The position numbers were made by a program, and so were the translations under genes. From NCBI GenBank assembly GCA_009911195.1, contig QXWV01000002.1, positions 62,001 to 126,000 of the forward strand: a DNA stretch of 64,000 nucleotides, given 5' to 3'. The DNA comes from Lachnospiraceae bacterium. GTDB lineage: Bacteria > Bacillota > Clostridia > Lachnospirales > Lachnospiraceae. Positions 44,973 to 53,151 of the stretch are shown here, piece after piece; the first letter of the stretch is position 1, and every line of letters begins with the position of its first letter. A model generated the notes under the pieces. That model was not told the DNA's origin and made no database searches. It saw only the letters and a list, made by a program, of their open reading frames with translations.

Positions 44973-45667
44973 AGCCTTTGGCTCTTGGGATGGGCAAAAA
45001 ACTCCTGGGGGGTATTCTCTTCCATAATAATCCCCTCGTCCATAAACAGAACCTTGGTTCCCACTTCCCTGGCAAATCCCATTTCATGGGTAACCACTAC
45101 CATTGTCATGCCGGAATCTGCCAGGCCTTTCATTACATCCAAAACCTCGCCTACCATCTCCGGGTCAAGTGCGGAAGTAGGCTCGTCAAACAGCATCACC
45201 CGGGGATTCATAGCAAGGGAACGGACAATAGCCACCCTTTGCTTTTGCCCACCGGATAACTGGCTTGGGTAAGCATCCGCTTTTTCTTTCAGGCCAACCC
45301 TCTCCAACAGCTTTAAGGCATTTTCCCCAGCCTCTTCTTTCCCCATTACTTTCAATTTCACCGGAGCCAGCGTGATATTCTGCATAATGGTCAGATTATT
45401 GAAAAGATTGAAATTCTGGAACACCATTCCCATATGTTCCCGCACTTTATCAATATCTGTTTTCGGGTCAGTAATATTGATGCCGTCAAACCATATCTCA
45501 CCGCTGGTAGGCGTTTCCAAAAGATTCAGGCAACGCAGGAAAGTACTTTTCCCTGAACCGGAAGGGCCGATGACTACGATTTTCTCTCCCTGATGCACAT
45601 GATAGTCCACTCCACGCAGCACATGGTTATTCTCAAAGGTTTTATGTAAGTCTTTAACGATTATCAC
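44945..45667 (-). CDS. Polar amino-acid ABC transporter ATPase
   Basis: 240 residues. Walker [11 protein letters not shown]-loop [11 protein letters not shown], signature [11 protein letters not shown], Walker [15 protein letters not shown] and switch His in VVTHEMGFA, as in GlnQ/ArtM. The start is GTG at 45667, 10 bases after AGGAGG and overlapping the permease stop by 14 bases; a TTG further upstream is less likely. It powers the importer formed with the next two genes. Confidence 0.93.
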   Translation of the reverse strand: MIIVKDLHKTFENNHVLRGVDYHVHQGEKIVVIGPSGSGKSTFLRCLNLLETPTSGEIWFDGINITDPKTDIDKVREHMGMVFQNFNLFNNLTIMQNITLAPVKLKVMGKEEAGENALKLLERVGLKEKADAYPSQLSGGQKQRVAIVRSLAMNPRVMLFDEPTSALDPEMVGEVLDVMKGLADSGMTMVVVTHEMGFAREVGTKVLFMDEGIIMEENTPQEFFAHPKSQRLQDFLSKVL

Positions 45668-46367
45668 TCTTACGAAGCCTCCTCTCCAAGATTCCAAGCA
45701 AAATGGTTAATATTTTAATTACCACAAAATAAATGACTGCCGCACCGATTAATGGCATAAAAGGCTCATATGTCCTGGATGCAATCTGATTGGCTGCCCT
45801 TGTCAAATCCGTCAGGCTCACATACCCTACAATAGCCGTTTCTTTCAACAGGACAATAAACTCATTGCCAATGGGAGGGAGTACATTTTTGACTGCCTGG
45901 GGGATAATGACGGATACCATCGTCTGTGCTTTTGAAAGCCCCAAAGACCTCCCGGCCTCCATCTGCCCCTTATCCACGGCCAGGATGCCCGCCCGGACTA
46001 TTTCCGCCACATAAGCTCCGCTGTTCACGCCAAAGGATAAAATAGCTACCACAACTCCATTTTTTGCGTTGGAAAATATAATAAACCACATAATCATCAA
46101 TTGAAGCACAGACGGCGTACCCCGGATAACATCTATGTAAATATTCGCAATCACCGTAAATATTGTTTTCTTTCCGTTCCGCCTTACCGACAGCTTCATA
46201 AACGCCAGCACCGTACCGATAACCATACCTAAAATAGCAGCAAAGAAGGCCACCTCAAGCGTTACCCCCAGACCGCTCAAATAAAGCTTCCACCGGTCAC
46301 CGCTAATAAACGCAGCATCGAACATTTTCGCCACCTTTTCAAACCATGCCTGCATCTTTCTTGTCAT
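45654..46367 (-). CDS. Polar amino-acid ABC transporter permease
   Basis: 237 residues, HisM/GlnP family. The cytoplasmic-loop motif ([24 protein letters not shown]) that contacts the ATPase is intact, and [17 protein letters not shown] is typical of the family. The ATG at 46367 follows GGTAAAGG. It lies between the binding protein (77-base gap) and the ATPase (overlap). Confidence 0.93.
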   Translation of the reverse strand: MTRKMQAWFEKVAKMFDAAFISGDRWKLYLSGLGVTLEVAFFAAILGMVIGTVLAFMKLSVRRNGKKTIFTVIANIYIDVIRGTPSVLQLMIMWFIIFSNAKNGVVVAILSFGVNSGAYVAEIVRAGILAVDKGQMEAGRSLGLSKAQTMVSVIIPQAVKNVLPPIGNEFIVLLKETAIVGYVSLTDLTRAANQIASRTYEPFMPLIGAAVIYFVVIKILTILLGILERRLRKSDNR

Positions 46368-46444
46368 CCTTTCCTTTACCAAAACCTGTAATGCGATAAA
46401 AGGATAGCGGATACCCGCTATCCTCCCATCCATTCATATATTGC

Positions 46445-47338
46445 TTATTCATCGCTGCCTTCGATGTATTCTTTCACCAGCTCATCAAAAGTACCATCAT
46501 CCATCATTTCTTTAAGGGCCGCATTAATCTGTTCTGCCAATACCGTATCTCCCTTAGGGATGGCAATTGCATATTCTTCTGCCTCAAAGTCAAACTGGGC
46601 ACCATCCACTGCCTTTACCTGGTCTTCAAATTTTGACTGGAAAACCAACGCCGGGTTCTTATCTACAATAACACAATCCAGCCTGCCGTTTACTAGGTCA
46701 TTTACCGCATCCAATGCCTTGTTATACTGGGCAACTTCCGCCCCTGCAATTTCTTCTGCAATGAAATCCCCTGTAGTGCCAAGCTGTACACCGATTGCTT
46801 TTCCTTCTAAATCGGCTGCTGCCGCTATTTCAGAGTCCTTCGGCAAAATCACATACTGTACTGCCGTATAATAAGAATCGGAAAAATCAACCGTTTCCTT
46901 CCTCTCATCCGTCACTGTCATGCCGGCAATCGCTACATCGATTTTTCCTCCGATAGAAGCTACCAAAGCGCTGAATTCCATATTTTCAACCTGTACTTCC
47001 ACGCCCAGCTTCTCGCCGATTGCTTTAATCAGGGCGATATCGAAACCATCCGGCTCCCCATTGTCATCCACATATTCAAAGGGTGGGAATTCTGCATTGG
47101 TCCCTACGTTTAAAACGCCATCTGCCAGCGCTTCTGATACTGATGCTTCCGCTTCCGGCTGCGCTGCCTCTTCTGCTGTTTCTTCCACTGCATCCGCAGG
47201 CTCGGCTTCATTTGCCGCCTCTGTCGCAGTTTCCTCTGTCTCTGCTGCTTGGCCTGTTTCTTCCGCTGCGTTTCCACATGCCGTTAACAGCCCCATGCAT
47301 AACACTGCTGTCAACATTGCTGCTAAAATTTTTTTCAT
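46445..47338 (-). CDS. Polar amino-acid ABC transporter substrate-binding lipoprotein
   Basis: 297 residues. A signal peptide with lipobox LLTAC (Cys near 21) is followed by a 50-residue Glu/Ala-rich linker and a type-II binding fold (VLNVGTNAEFPPFEYVDDNGEPDGFDIALIKAIGEKLG; GMTVTDERKETVDFSDSYYTA). The residues resemble cystine/glutamine-type binding proteins, but the ligand is not certain. The ATG at 47338 follows leader motif copy 8. It is first of the three-gene importer operon. Confidence 0.93.
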   Translation of the reverse strand: MKKILAAMLTAVLCMGLLTACGNAAEETGQAAETEETATEAANEAEPADAVEETAEEAAQPEAEASVSEALADGVLNVGTNAEFPPFEYVDDNGEPDGFDIALIKAIGEKLGVEVQVENMEFSALVASIGGKIDVAIAGMTVTDERKETVDFSDSYYTAVQYVILPKDSEIAAAADLEGKAIGVQLGTTGDFIAEEIAGAEVAQYNKALDAVNDLVNGRLDCVIVDKNPALVFQSKFEDQVKAVDGAQFDFEAEEYAIAIPKGDTVLAEQINAALKEMMDDGTFDELVKEYIEGSDE

Positions 47339-47344
47339 AATTTT

Positions 47345-47369
47345 CCCTCTTTCCTGCACAGCTTTTTTA
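47345..47369 (-). promoter_or_regulatory. Leader motif copy 8 (amino-acid binding protein)
   Basis: The minus strand reads TAAAAAAGCTGTGCAGGAAAG followed by AGGG, then the ATG at 47338. It is the most divergent copy at its 3' end (GGAAAGAGG) but keeps AAAGCTGTGCAG. Confidence 0.45.
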
Positions 47370-47536
47370 TCTCTGCTGCATTCTTATTTCAAATTTGCCT
47401 TTGGCTTCCGGTCTTCGCCTATCTCCAATTATGTACACGCCGCCTTCAGCCCGGCAATTTTTCTATAGGCCAGCATATCACGTTCATTCATGAAAATCAA
47501 GCATAAATATTCATTTTTTTGCATTTTTTGTACTTG

Positions 47537-47607
47537 CTTCAGACAGCCCGATATTCGTTTGCCTAATTGTGCCCACACGTATTTAGCAAGCAAATATCGG
47601 ACTGAAG
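47537..47607. repeat. Long imperfect inverted repeat after the surface-protein gene
   Basis: CTTCAG...CCGATATTCGTTTGC pairs with GCAAGCAAATATCGG...CTGAAG, giving about 19 of 23 pairs around a 25-base loop. It begins 21 bases past the stop of the surface-protein gene. No T-run follows, so it may be a processed 3' end, a weak terminator or a binding site. Confidence 0.5.
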
Positions 47608-47627
47608 GCACACCCTTGCTTCTATAT

Positions 47628-50366
47628 TTATGCACTCATTAATACTCTTAAGGGAATTTCCTTGTCAATCCATACGGCCTCCTTTCTATCCCCCATAATT
47701 ACGATTAATTCTTTTCCTTTGTTTTTCTTTGCAAACAGTTTTCCAGGCTTTAGGCTATATTGCCCTGTGGCGGAATGCTCCCATATCATATCCGGGATTC
47801 TCACCTCAAATCCTTCTTCTGTTTTTTTCATAATGCAGCTTCCTGCATATTTGATATTCCCTTCCCCATCACAGTCAAAAACCTGTATACTACGGAACAT
47901 GAGATAAATCAGATAAAGCAGTCCCGCCGCCAGCATAATGCTGCTTACCGTAAAAGTAACCGCTTTTACAACCTTTTCCACCATTTCGGCCCTTTTGGCC
48001 AGCAATGTCCTTTCACCGGCCTGTGGCCCTGCCATCGTTTCCTTCGCCTCTATCTCCACCGTTTCCTTTTGATAGTCTTCGGCCGCATTGGGGGTTTTCG
48101 TTTCTTCCTTCTTTGGCATTACCATTTCATACTCATCCGCTCTGTTCCTTCTTGTTTCTTTTCTTTCCTTCTCCTTCCCGCCCTTTCTGGCAGAATTTCC
48201 TTTCAGCGGCTTTTTATTTTCTTCCGTCAACTGTTCATCCTTCTCTAAAGCCTCCTGTTTTTTCCCATCCCCTTCTTCCGTATGGGTTTGTCCGGAATCC
48301 CCTGATGAGCCGGAGCTGCTTCCGGAACCTGAGCCTCCGCCCTGTTCCGCATCCTCTCCTGTACCTCCATCTGTATCCTCAGTGCCTGGCTCTTCTCCTG
48401 AGCCGGACTCTTCATCCACTTCCGAATCGCTGCTATTTTCGGAATCGCCGCCGTTTTCATCCTTTCCTCCATTCCCTGTATTTTCTTCGGAATTATCTTC
48501 TTTATCCGTATTCTGCCCGCTCCCACTGCCATCTTCATTTCCATCTCCTGGCTCTTTTTCTTCTATATGGGAAACCTTCACTGCTTTGACAGATATATTT
48601 CCGCACCAATCCCTCACCGCAACGGATATCTCCCCGTTTTGAACCGCCTCCATCTCATTTTCCCGCTGCCATGTCTTTCCTCCGTCAAAGGAATAGGCTT
48701 CCTCCGCAAGTCCGCTGCCATATTTTCCATCCGGCTGCAAATCCTTCGCCATAACGCGGATTATGTTAGACATTTTGCCTTCCTTTTCCAAAAAATCGGC
48801 TGACACAATTACAGGTGCTGTTTTATCTATATTTTTCACCTCAACGGACAGGCTCAATTCCTCCTGGCTGACATCTTCATTTTCTGCATTTAGGCGTACT
48901 TTGTAAATTCCGTTGGATTCCACATCCACTTCCTCTCCGTTTTTATTCGCTATCCCTTTCCCTTCCCACATAAAAGGCGTCTCCGGCAATATAAGGAATC
49001 CCCCCTGGTCCGTATAGGATGCCTGCAAAACCACTTTTCCGTCCGTCCATTGGGGAGTCTTATTTGTAAGGAAAAGTTCTGCATAGCCCTCTTCTTCATT
49101 TTTTCCGCAGGAAAGTCCATATGAGTCCACAGTATCTTCCGTCTTATAGCAGGAAAGCCCATAACCATCTATGGCTTTATCGCCCTTTTCGCAACTCAGT
49201 TCGTAACTATCTACATCCATCCCTGTTTTTCCACAGTTTAAGCCATACTTTTCTATGGAAGATTCCGTTTTATTGCAATTCAATTCATAGCTGTCTATGG
49301 AGTTCCCGTTTTTATTGCAGTTTATCCTGTAAGATTCCACCGTTTGTTCATTTTTCCCACAACTCAGTTCATACTTTTCAATGCTGGACTCATTTTTCCC
49401 ACAACCTAAAGACCAGGATTCTATGCTGTCTGTTCCCTTCCCGCATGTCCTCTCATAACCTTCCACCGTCTCGGTTGTTTTTCCGCAAACCACATCCGGA
49501 TAATAATGATACATCTTTAATATGCGGCACGTCCAGCAGATGCCCGATTCTTCATACTTTTCTCCGGCATCGCATCCTGTATGCCTGAAAACACCTGAAA
49601 TATACGCATGTGTTGTATTCCCATGATGATAACAATATTCCGTCCATGTATCTATCACCGCTAAATCCTTTACATATTCCGCCATACATACTTTATCTTC
49701 GTAACAGGAGTCGATATGCTGATGGTAAACCGGACTAAAACACCCTCCTCCCGATACCTCATTTCCGGTATGTTGATGATACACCGGGGTCACATAGCAG
49801 CCGCCCCTGGCCGCAGCGCTTCCCGTATGGCTGTGATAAACGGGCGTTCCGTAGCAGCCTCCCCCGGCGCTGCTTCCTGTATGGCTATGATACACCGGCA
49901 TTCCATAACAGCCTCCCCCGGCGCTGCTTCCTGTATGGCTATGGTAAACCGGCTTCCCATAACAGCCTCCCCCGGCATTTTTATCCCCTCCATGCCGATG
50001 GTAGACTTCTTTGCCGTAACATCCTCCCCCCTTCTCTTCCGTGCCCATATGCGCATGAAACACTTCCGTCCGGTAACAGACTCCCCCTTCTGTCTCATCC
50101 CCCTCGTGGGTGTGGTAGACTGGGGTGAGAAAACAATCCCCTCCGGCTTCCTCGTCACCTTCATGGATATGCATCACTTCATTTTTATAACACGCCCCAC
50201 CTTCTTCGGAACTGCCTACATGGATATGATGTATTTTCCTGGCTGCCGTAGAGTTTTCCTGTGCGGTGATAGCCTGTGCGTGTACCTCAACCGGTATGGC
50301 CAACATTGCCGCGATAATTAATGCGGAAAATTTCGTTTTTATTGATTTTATCTTCTTTTTATCCAT
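47628..50366 (-). CDS. Surface protein with His/Cys 18-19-residue repeats and Cys 14-residue repeats
   Basis: 912 residues. Signal peptide 1-31 (AIPVEVHAQA). Residues about 46-222 hold nine full and one degenerate repeat of 18-19 residues, consensus HxHxGxxxxGGGCYxxPVY, each giving two His and one Cys. Residues 223-292 add more Cys/His (WTEYCYHHGNTTH). Residues 293-430 hold ten repeats of 14 residues, xCGKxxxxIExYxL. An Ig-like part (about 440-600), an acidic Gly/Ser/Asp/Glu linker (about 600-790), a membrane helix (about 800-823) and an 89-residue cytosolic tail follow. It is probably an extracellular metal-binding or disulfide-rich stalk; no function is known to me. AAAGGAGATA precedes the ATG. 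Confidence 0.85.
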   Translation of the reverse strand: MDKKKIKSIKTKFSALIIAAMLAIPVEVHAQAITAQENSTAARKIHHIHVGSSEEGGACYKNEVMHIHEGDEEAGGDCFLTPVYHTHEGDETEGGVCYRTEVFHAHMGTEEKGGGCYGKEVYHRHGGDKNAGGGCYGKPVYHSHTGSSAGGGCYGMPVYHSHTGSSAGGGCYGTPVYHSHTGSAAARGGCYVTPVYHQHTGNEVSGGGCFSPVYHQHIDSCYEDKVCMAEYVKDLAVIDTWTEYCYHHGNTTHAYISGVFRHTGCDAGEKYEESGICWTCRILKMYHYYPDVVCGKTTETVEGYERTCGKGTDSIESWSLGCGKNESSIEKYELSCGKNEQTVESYRINCNKNGNSIDSYELNCNKTESSIEKYGLNCGKTGMDVDSYELSCEKGDKAIDGYGLSCYKTEDTVDSYGLSCGKNEEEGYAELFLTNKTPQWTDGKVVLQASYTDQGGFLILPETPFMWEGKGIANKNGEEVDVESNGIYKVRLNAENEDVSQEELSLSVEVKNIDKTAPVIVSADFLEKEGKMSNIIRVMAKDLQPDGKYGSGLAEEAYSFDGGKTWQRENEMEAVQNGEISVAVRDWCGNISVKAVKVSHIEEKEPGDGNEDGSGSGQNTDKEDNSEENTGNGGKDENGGDSENSSDSEVDEESGSGEEPGTEDTDGGTGEDAEQGGGSGSGSSSGSSGDSGQTHTEEGDGKKQEALEKDEQLTEENKKPLKGNSARKGGKEKERKETRRNRADEYEMVMPKKEETKTPNAAEDYQKETVEIEAKETMAGPQAGERTLLAKRAEMVEKVVKAVTFTVSSIMLAAGLLYLIYLMFRSIQVFDCDGEGNIKYAGSCIMKKTEEGFEVRIPDMIWEHSATGQYSLKPGKLFAKKNKGKELIVIMGDRKEAVWIDKEIPLRVLMSA

Positions 50367-50390
50367 CCATTATCTCCTTTTCATTTTTGA

Positions 50391-50416
50391 CCCCATTTCT
50401 GCGCAGCTTTTTGCGC
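50391..50416 (-). promoter_or_regulatory. Leader motif copy 9 (surface protein)
   Basis: The minus strand reads GCGCAAAAAGCTGCGCAGAA then ATGGGG, 25 bases before the ATG at 50366. Here a separate AAAGGAG lies closer to the start, so the motif is not simply the ribosome site. The stem GCGCA / TGCGC is shared with the glnA copy. Confidence 0.6.
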
Positions 50417-50420
50417 ATGC

Positions 50421-50453
50421 CAAGTTTGTGGATGCTGAGCAGACACAAACTTG
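50421..50453. repeat. 13-nt-loop hairpin repeat in the surface-protein leader
   Basis: A perfect 10-bp stem CAAGTTTGTG / CACAAACTTG encloses the 13-base loop GATGCTGAGCAGA, with further pairing outside (GCATGC / GGGCAT). It directly precedes leader motif copy 9. Confidence 0.75.
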
Positions 50454-50460
50454 GGCATTT

Positions 50461-50517
50461 GTGTGGTTATTTGGCGGCTGCCGCGAGAGCCAATACCCCA
50501 CTGCCCACAGCGGGGTT
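50461..50517. repeat. Interspersed repeat, CGCCAAATA family, copy 1
   Basis: On the minus strand the hairpin ACCCCGCTG-TGGG-CAGTGGGGT is followed by ATTGGC, CGCGGCAGCCGCCAAATA and CCACACAA. About 49 bases match 52975-53023 on the plus strand at roughly 80%, and the hairpin part matches 56904-56929. Confidence 0.65.
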
Positions 50518-50544
50518 GTCGATTAACTGCAAAACAACAAAAAA

Positions 50545-50580
50545 ACCCATCCATTAGAAATCATTTTCCAATAGATAGGT
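50545..50580 (-). terminator. Strong terminator between the GT-C gene and the surface-protein gene
   Basis: On the minus strand ACCTATCTATTGGAAA pairs with TTTCTAATGGATGGGT around a 4-base loop, followed by seven T. It could end the transcript of the membrane protein at 50840, or attenuate a promoter at 50590-50617 placed directly upstream. Confidence 0.75.
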
Positions 50581-50589
50581 TTCACGTCA

Positions 50590-50617
50590 TTTATAATTTA
50601 CCCACGAATATTGTGAA
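50590..50617 (-). promoter_or_regulatory. Possible promoter upstream of the surface-protein leader
   Basis: On the minus strand TTCACA, a 16-base spacer and TATAAA. The transcript would start right at the terminator hairpin, as at glnA. The match is modest and could be chance in AT-rich DNA. Confidence 0.3.
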
Positions 50618-50683
50618 GATATGGTAACATATGGGGGGATTTTTGTCAATGAGCTAACCGTATTTTTTCTAAACCCCTCACAG

Positions 50684-50716
50684 AAATCAATTTTCATGGG
50701 CGGCGTAGCGGGCAGG
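50684..50716. repeat. Interspersed repeat, AATCAATTTTCATGGGCGG family, copy 2
   Basis: Matches 26125-26157 at 32 of 33 bases. The nearby ATTTCA-CTA-ATGAAAT hairpin (50764-50780) resembles AATTTCA-CTT-ATGAAAT at 35477-35493. Confidence 0.75.
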
Positions 50717-50839
50717 GTCTTTGGCCCATGCAGTGTTCGGTTTTGCGGCTAAGATAAAAAGTAGATTTCACTAATGAAATGGAGAAACGCTTTGCTATCC
50801 GGACGGGGCGGAAGCAACGGGCATCCATGCCCACGCTTC

Positions 50840-52870
50840 CTAAAACCGCAGCAGACCCTCCAGATAATAATACAGTTCCGGGTTGCTCCCCCGCACATTG
50901 ACGCTCAAATCCCCGTTTCCGAATATAATTCCAAAGCCATAAACAGCCTGCAGCAGGCAAACTGCAGCCAGGCAAATCATAAGCGGCCTAAGCCATCCCT
51001 TTGAGGATGCCTTTTCCATCATGGCAAACCAAACCAATACTGCCCCGAACCAGATTCCCCAAATCATGTCCACCATGTAACGTTGTAGAATCCCGGCCCC
51101 AGTGACATCCACAAGCCCTAACACTACAGATACCGCTGCGCTTACCAATGCAAGGGCATACAGCCCTTTTCCTTTCAGTTGGTCCTTCACTTTTCCCATA
51201 CAAAGCAATATCCATAGAAAAGCATTGCCAGCCAAAAGGCCCCCATACGTATATTCCGCATTCAGCTTGCCCATATAAGCGCCGGATTCGATTTGCACCC
51301 CCTGCAGATAGGGGAATCCGCTTTCCACCACCGGGGGGCGCAAAAAGTAATGCCATAGCCCCAGCATGGCCTGATGCAGATTGAACCCTCTTTTTGTCAT
51401 ATCATTGCTGGTCAGGCTGTAGGTTGCCCCAAAGTCAAAAGGCGAACTGAACCTGGCTCCGTTATAAAGCATCACCCCGGCCGCCGTCAGCACATAAGGC
51501 AGGCATATGCACAAAGTATCCCCTAAATTCTTTTTCCCGAACAGTTCCCTTGTCTCCATCACTTCTTTCCAAAACAGGGGGATAGCCAGGAAAGAAAACA
51601 AAAGCATCTGAGGGCGGCATCCTGCCACCAGGGCCATACAGAGCGAGCCAAGAAAGTACCATGCCCTCCTGCCTTTGGCAGACAGCGCATATTTCCCCCT
51701 AATCCATAGCCACAGCCCGGCAACGGTAAACATATTTGCCGCCATAATAGGTGTATCATATAAATCGGGCCTTGCGATGATAAACAGATAATTGCCGCCG
51801 CAAACCGTAAGTGCACCCACCGCCAGATAGGCGAAAAAAGGGACTTTGGTAAACCACCTTTTCACAATCTCCCAGTAAAGGGCAAAAACCGCCAGGATAA
51901 AACCGCTGTAAAATAAAAATACGGCCATATAGTTGGGGATATGATGCCCTGTCAAAAGATAACATGGCAAATATAGTAAAAGCTCCGGCACAACCCCGAA
52001 ATAAACATAATATTTCCCCTCATAGTAGGCATAATCCGCCCGGTAATCGATGCCATTTGCCTGAAGGTAAATAGTATCATAAGGGTTGGGGGCGTTCAAA
52101 AGCCCTTCCGATGGTTCAAACCCCAAGGCCACATTCCCTTCCGCCATAGCTTCCGCCAGTTCCTGGTATTGCTTGTGATGAGGCCAGGGTGATGTAACAC
52201 AGACAGGATTCACATGGGCCAGCTTCCATGACATGCCGATAAGCAAAAGCAGAACAACCCCGATTATCGCCCACTGCCTCCCGCTTCCTGTGCACAGCTC
52301 GGCTTCCTTCTGACGCCCTTCCTTCCAAAATGCCCGGTACAGCAGCAGTGCTGCCCCCAGCATAAAAAGTGCCCGCCCTATGCTAAAGGCAAAAGGAATC
52401 CTTGCATTGGCGCAAATCCCATTCACCGTCACCACACTTCCTGCCGGAACGGCAAACTGTACCGCAATTTCCCCCACCTTCCCCGAAGGGTAGAGATTCG
52501 TACTATAAGATTTCCGGTTTCCCGGCATCAGCACCCTCTCCGGCAGCGAATAAGGGTAATAATTCCCTTCATCCGTCAGAGTCACCGTATAATAGACCGG
52601 CTCATTTTCCGAAAAATCAAATGCAAAAAACAAATTATGTACTTCCCGGCTCACTTCAGAAATATGCAGTGTCAAAATCCCTTCCTCCACCCAATATTCC
52701 CCAGGGCTTCCTTCTATAGCAGTACCCCCGCCTATTTCCACATTTTCAAAAACCACCCTATCCTTATAAAACAAACTTTTCCATGCCGAAAAATTGCATG
52801 CCACAAATTCCACCACCAGCACCGCTGCTAAAATCAATAAAAAAGGACTTCTTTTCCCTTTCATCCCCAT
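50840..52870 (-). CDS. Polytopic GT-C-like membrane protein
   Basis: 676 residues from the ATG at 52870, picked for AAAGGA 8 bases upstream; an ATG at 52915 would give 691 residues. After the first membrane helix (SPFLLILAAVLVVEFVAC) comes an extracytoplasmic beta-rich segment of about 120 residues, then ten or more membrane segments. An outer loop carries NPVCVTSPWPHHKQYQELAEAMAEG, followed by RADYAYYEGKYYVYFGVVPELL; this large-loop layout resembles GT-C transferases using lipid-linked sugars. I do not recognise the precise family. It is divergent from a PMT-like gene and both may serve one surface-glycan pathway. Confidence 0.72.
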   Translation of the reverse strand: MGMKGKRSPFLLILAAVLVVEFVACNFSAWKSLFYKDRVVFENVEIGGGTAIEGSPGEYWVEEGILTLHISEVSREVHNLFFAFDFSENEPVYYTVTLTDEGNYYPYSLPERVLMPGNRKSYSTNLYPSGKVGEIAVQFAVPAGSVVTVNGICANARIPFAFSIGRALFMLGAALLLYRAFWKEGRQKEAELCTGSGRQWAIIGVVLLLLIGMSWKLAHVNPVCVTSPWPHHKQYQELAEAMAEGNVALGFEPSEGLLNAPNPYDTIYLQANGIDYRADYAYYEGKYYVYFGVVPELLLYLPCYLLTGHHIPNYMAVFLFYSGFILAVFALYWEIVKRWFTKVPFFAYLAVGALTVCGGNYLFIIARPDLYDTPIMAANMFTVAGLWLWIRGKYALSAKGRRAWYFLGSLCMALVAGCRPQMLLFSFLAIPLFWKEVMETRELFGKKNLGDTLCICLPYVLTAAGVMLYNGARFSSPFDFGATYSLTSNDMTKRGFNLHQAMLGLWHYFLRPPVVESGFPYLQGVQIESGAYMGKLNAEYTYGGLLAGNAFLWILLCMGKVKDQLKGKGLYALALVSAAVSVVLGLVDVTGAGILQRYMVDMIWGIWFGAVLVWFAMMEKASSKGWLRPLMICLAAVCLLQAVYGFGIIFGNGDLSVNVRGSNPELYYYLEGLLRF

Positions 52871-52974
52871 ACTCCCATTCCTTTCGCTTTTGTCCATCCC
52901 TGCCGCTTTCTCCATATTCCCTCAGCCAATAACCATGCCGCAACCAACGGGGCATCAAACCTCCAGCGCTGCAA

Positions 52975-53023
52975 GCAGCGGGGTATTGACCATCGCGGTA
53001 GTCGCCAAATATCCGCACAAGCG
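52975..53023. repeat. Interspersed repeat, CGCCAAATA family, copy 2
   Basis: GCAGCGGGGTATTG, then CGCGGTAGTCGCCAAATA and CCGCACAA on the plus strand, about 80% identical to the copy at 50461. The preceding CGCTG-CAAG-CAGCG matches the stem of the first copy. It lies in the shared upstream region of the two divergent GT-C-like genes. Confidence 0.6.
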
Positions 53024-53151
53024 CGGCTGCCTGGCTCGTTGCCCGCAGGAATAAAAAGCAACTACCATTTTATTATACAAAAAAAAATGAAATTATGCTA
53101 TAATACCTTTGCAAAACAATTACACCTAACGGAAAGGTTTCAGACTATATC

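Noticed and set aside
47920-48642. Ser/Phe/Pro-rich plus-strand frames opposite the surface protein
   Set aside because: They mirror the acidic Gly/Ser/Glu linker of the minus-strand gene; low-complexity coding DNA commonly leaves antisense frames open.
49700-50240. CRISPR-like direct repeats
   Set aside because: The repeated DNA encodes in-frame 18-19-residue protein repeats of the surface protein; repeats are contiguous with no unique spacers.
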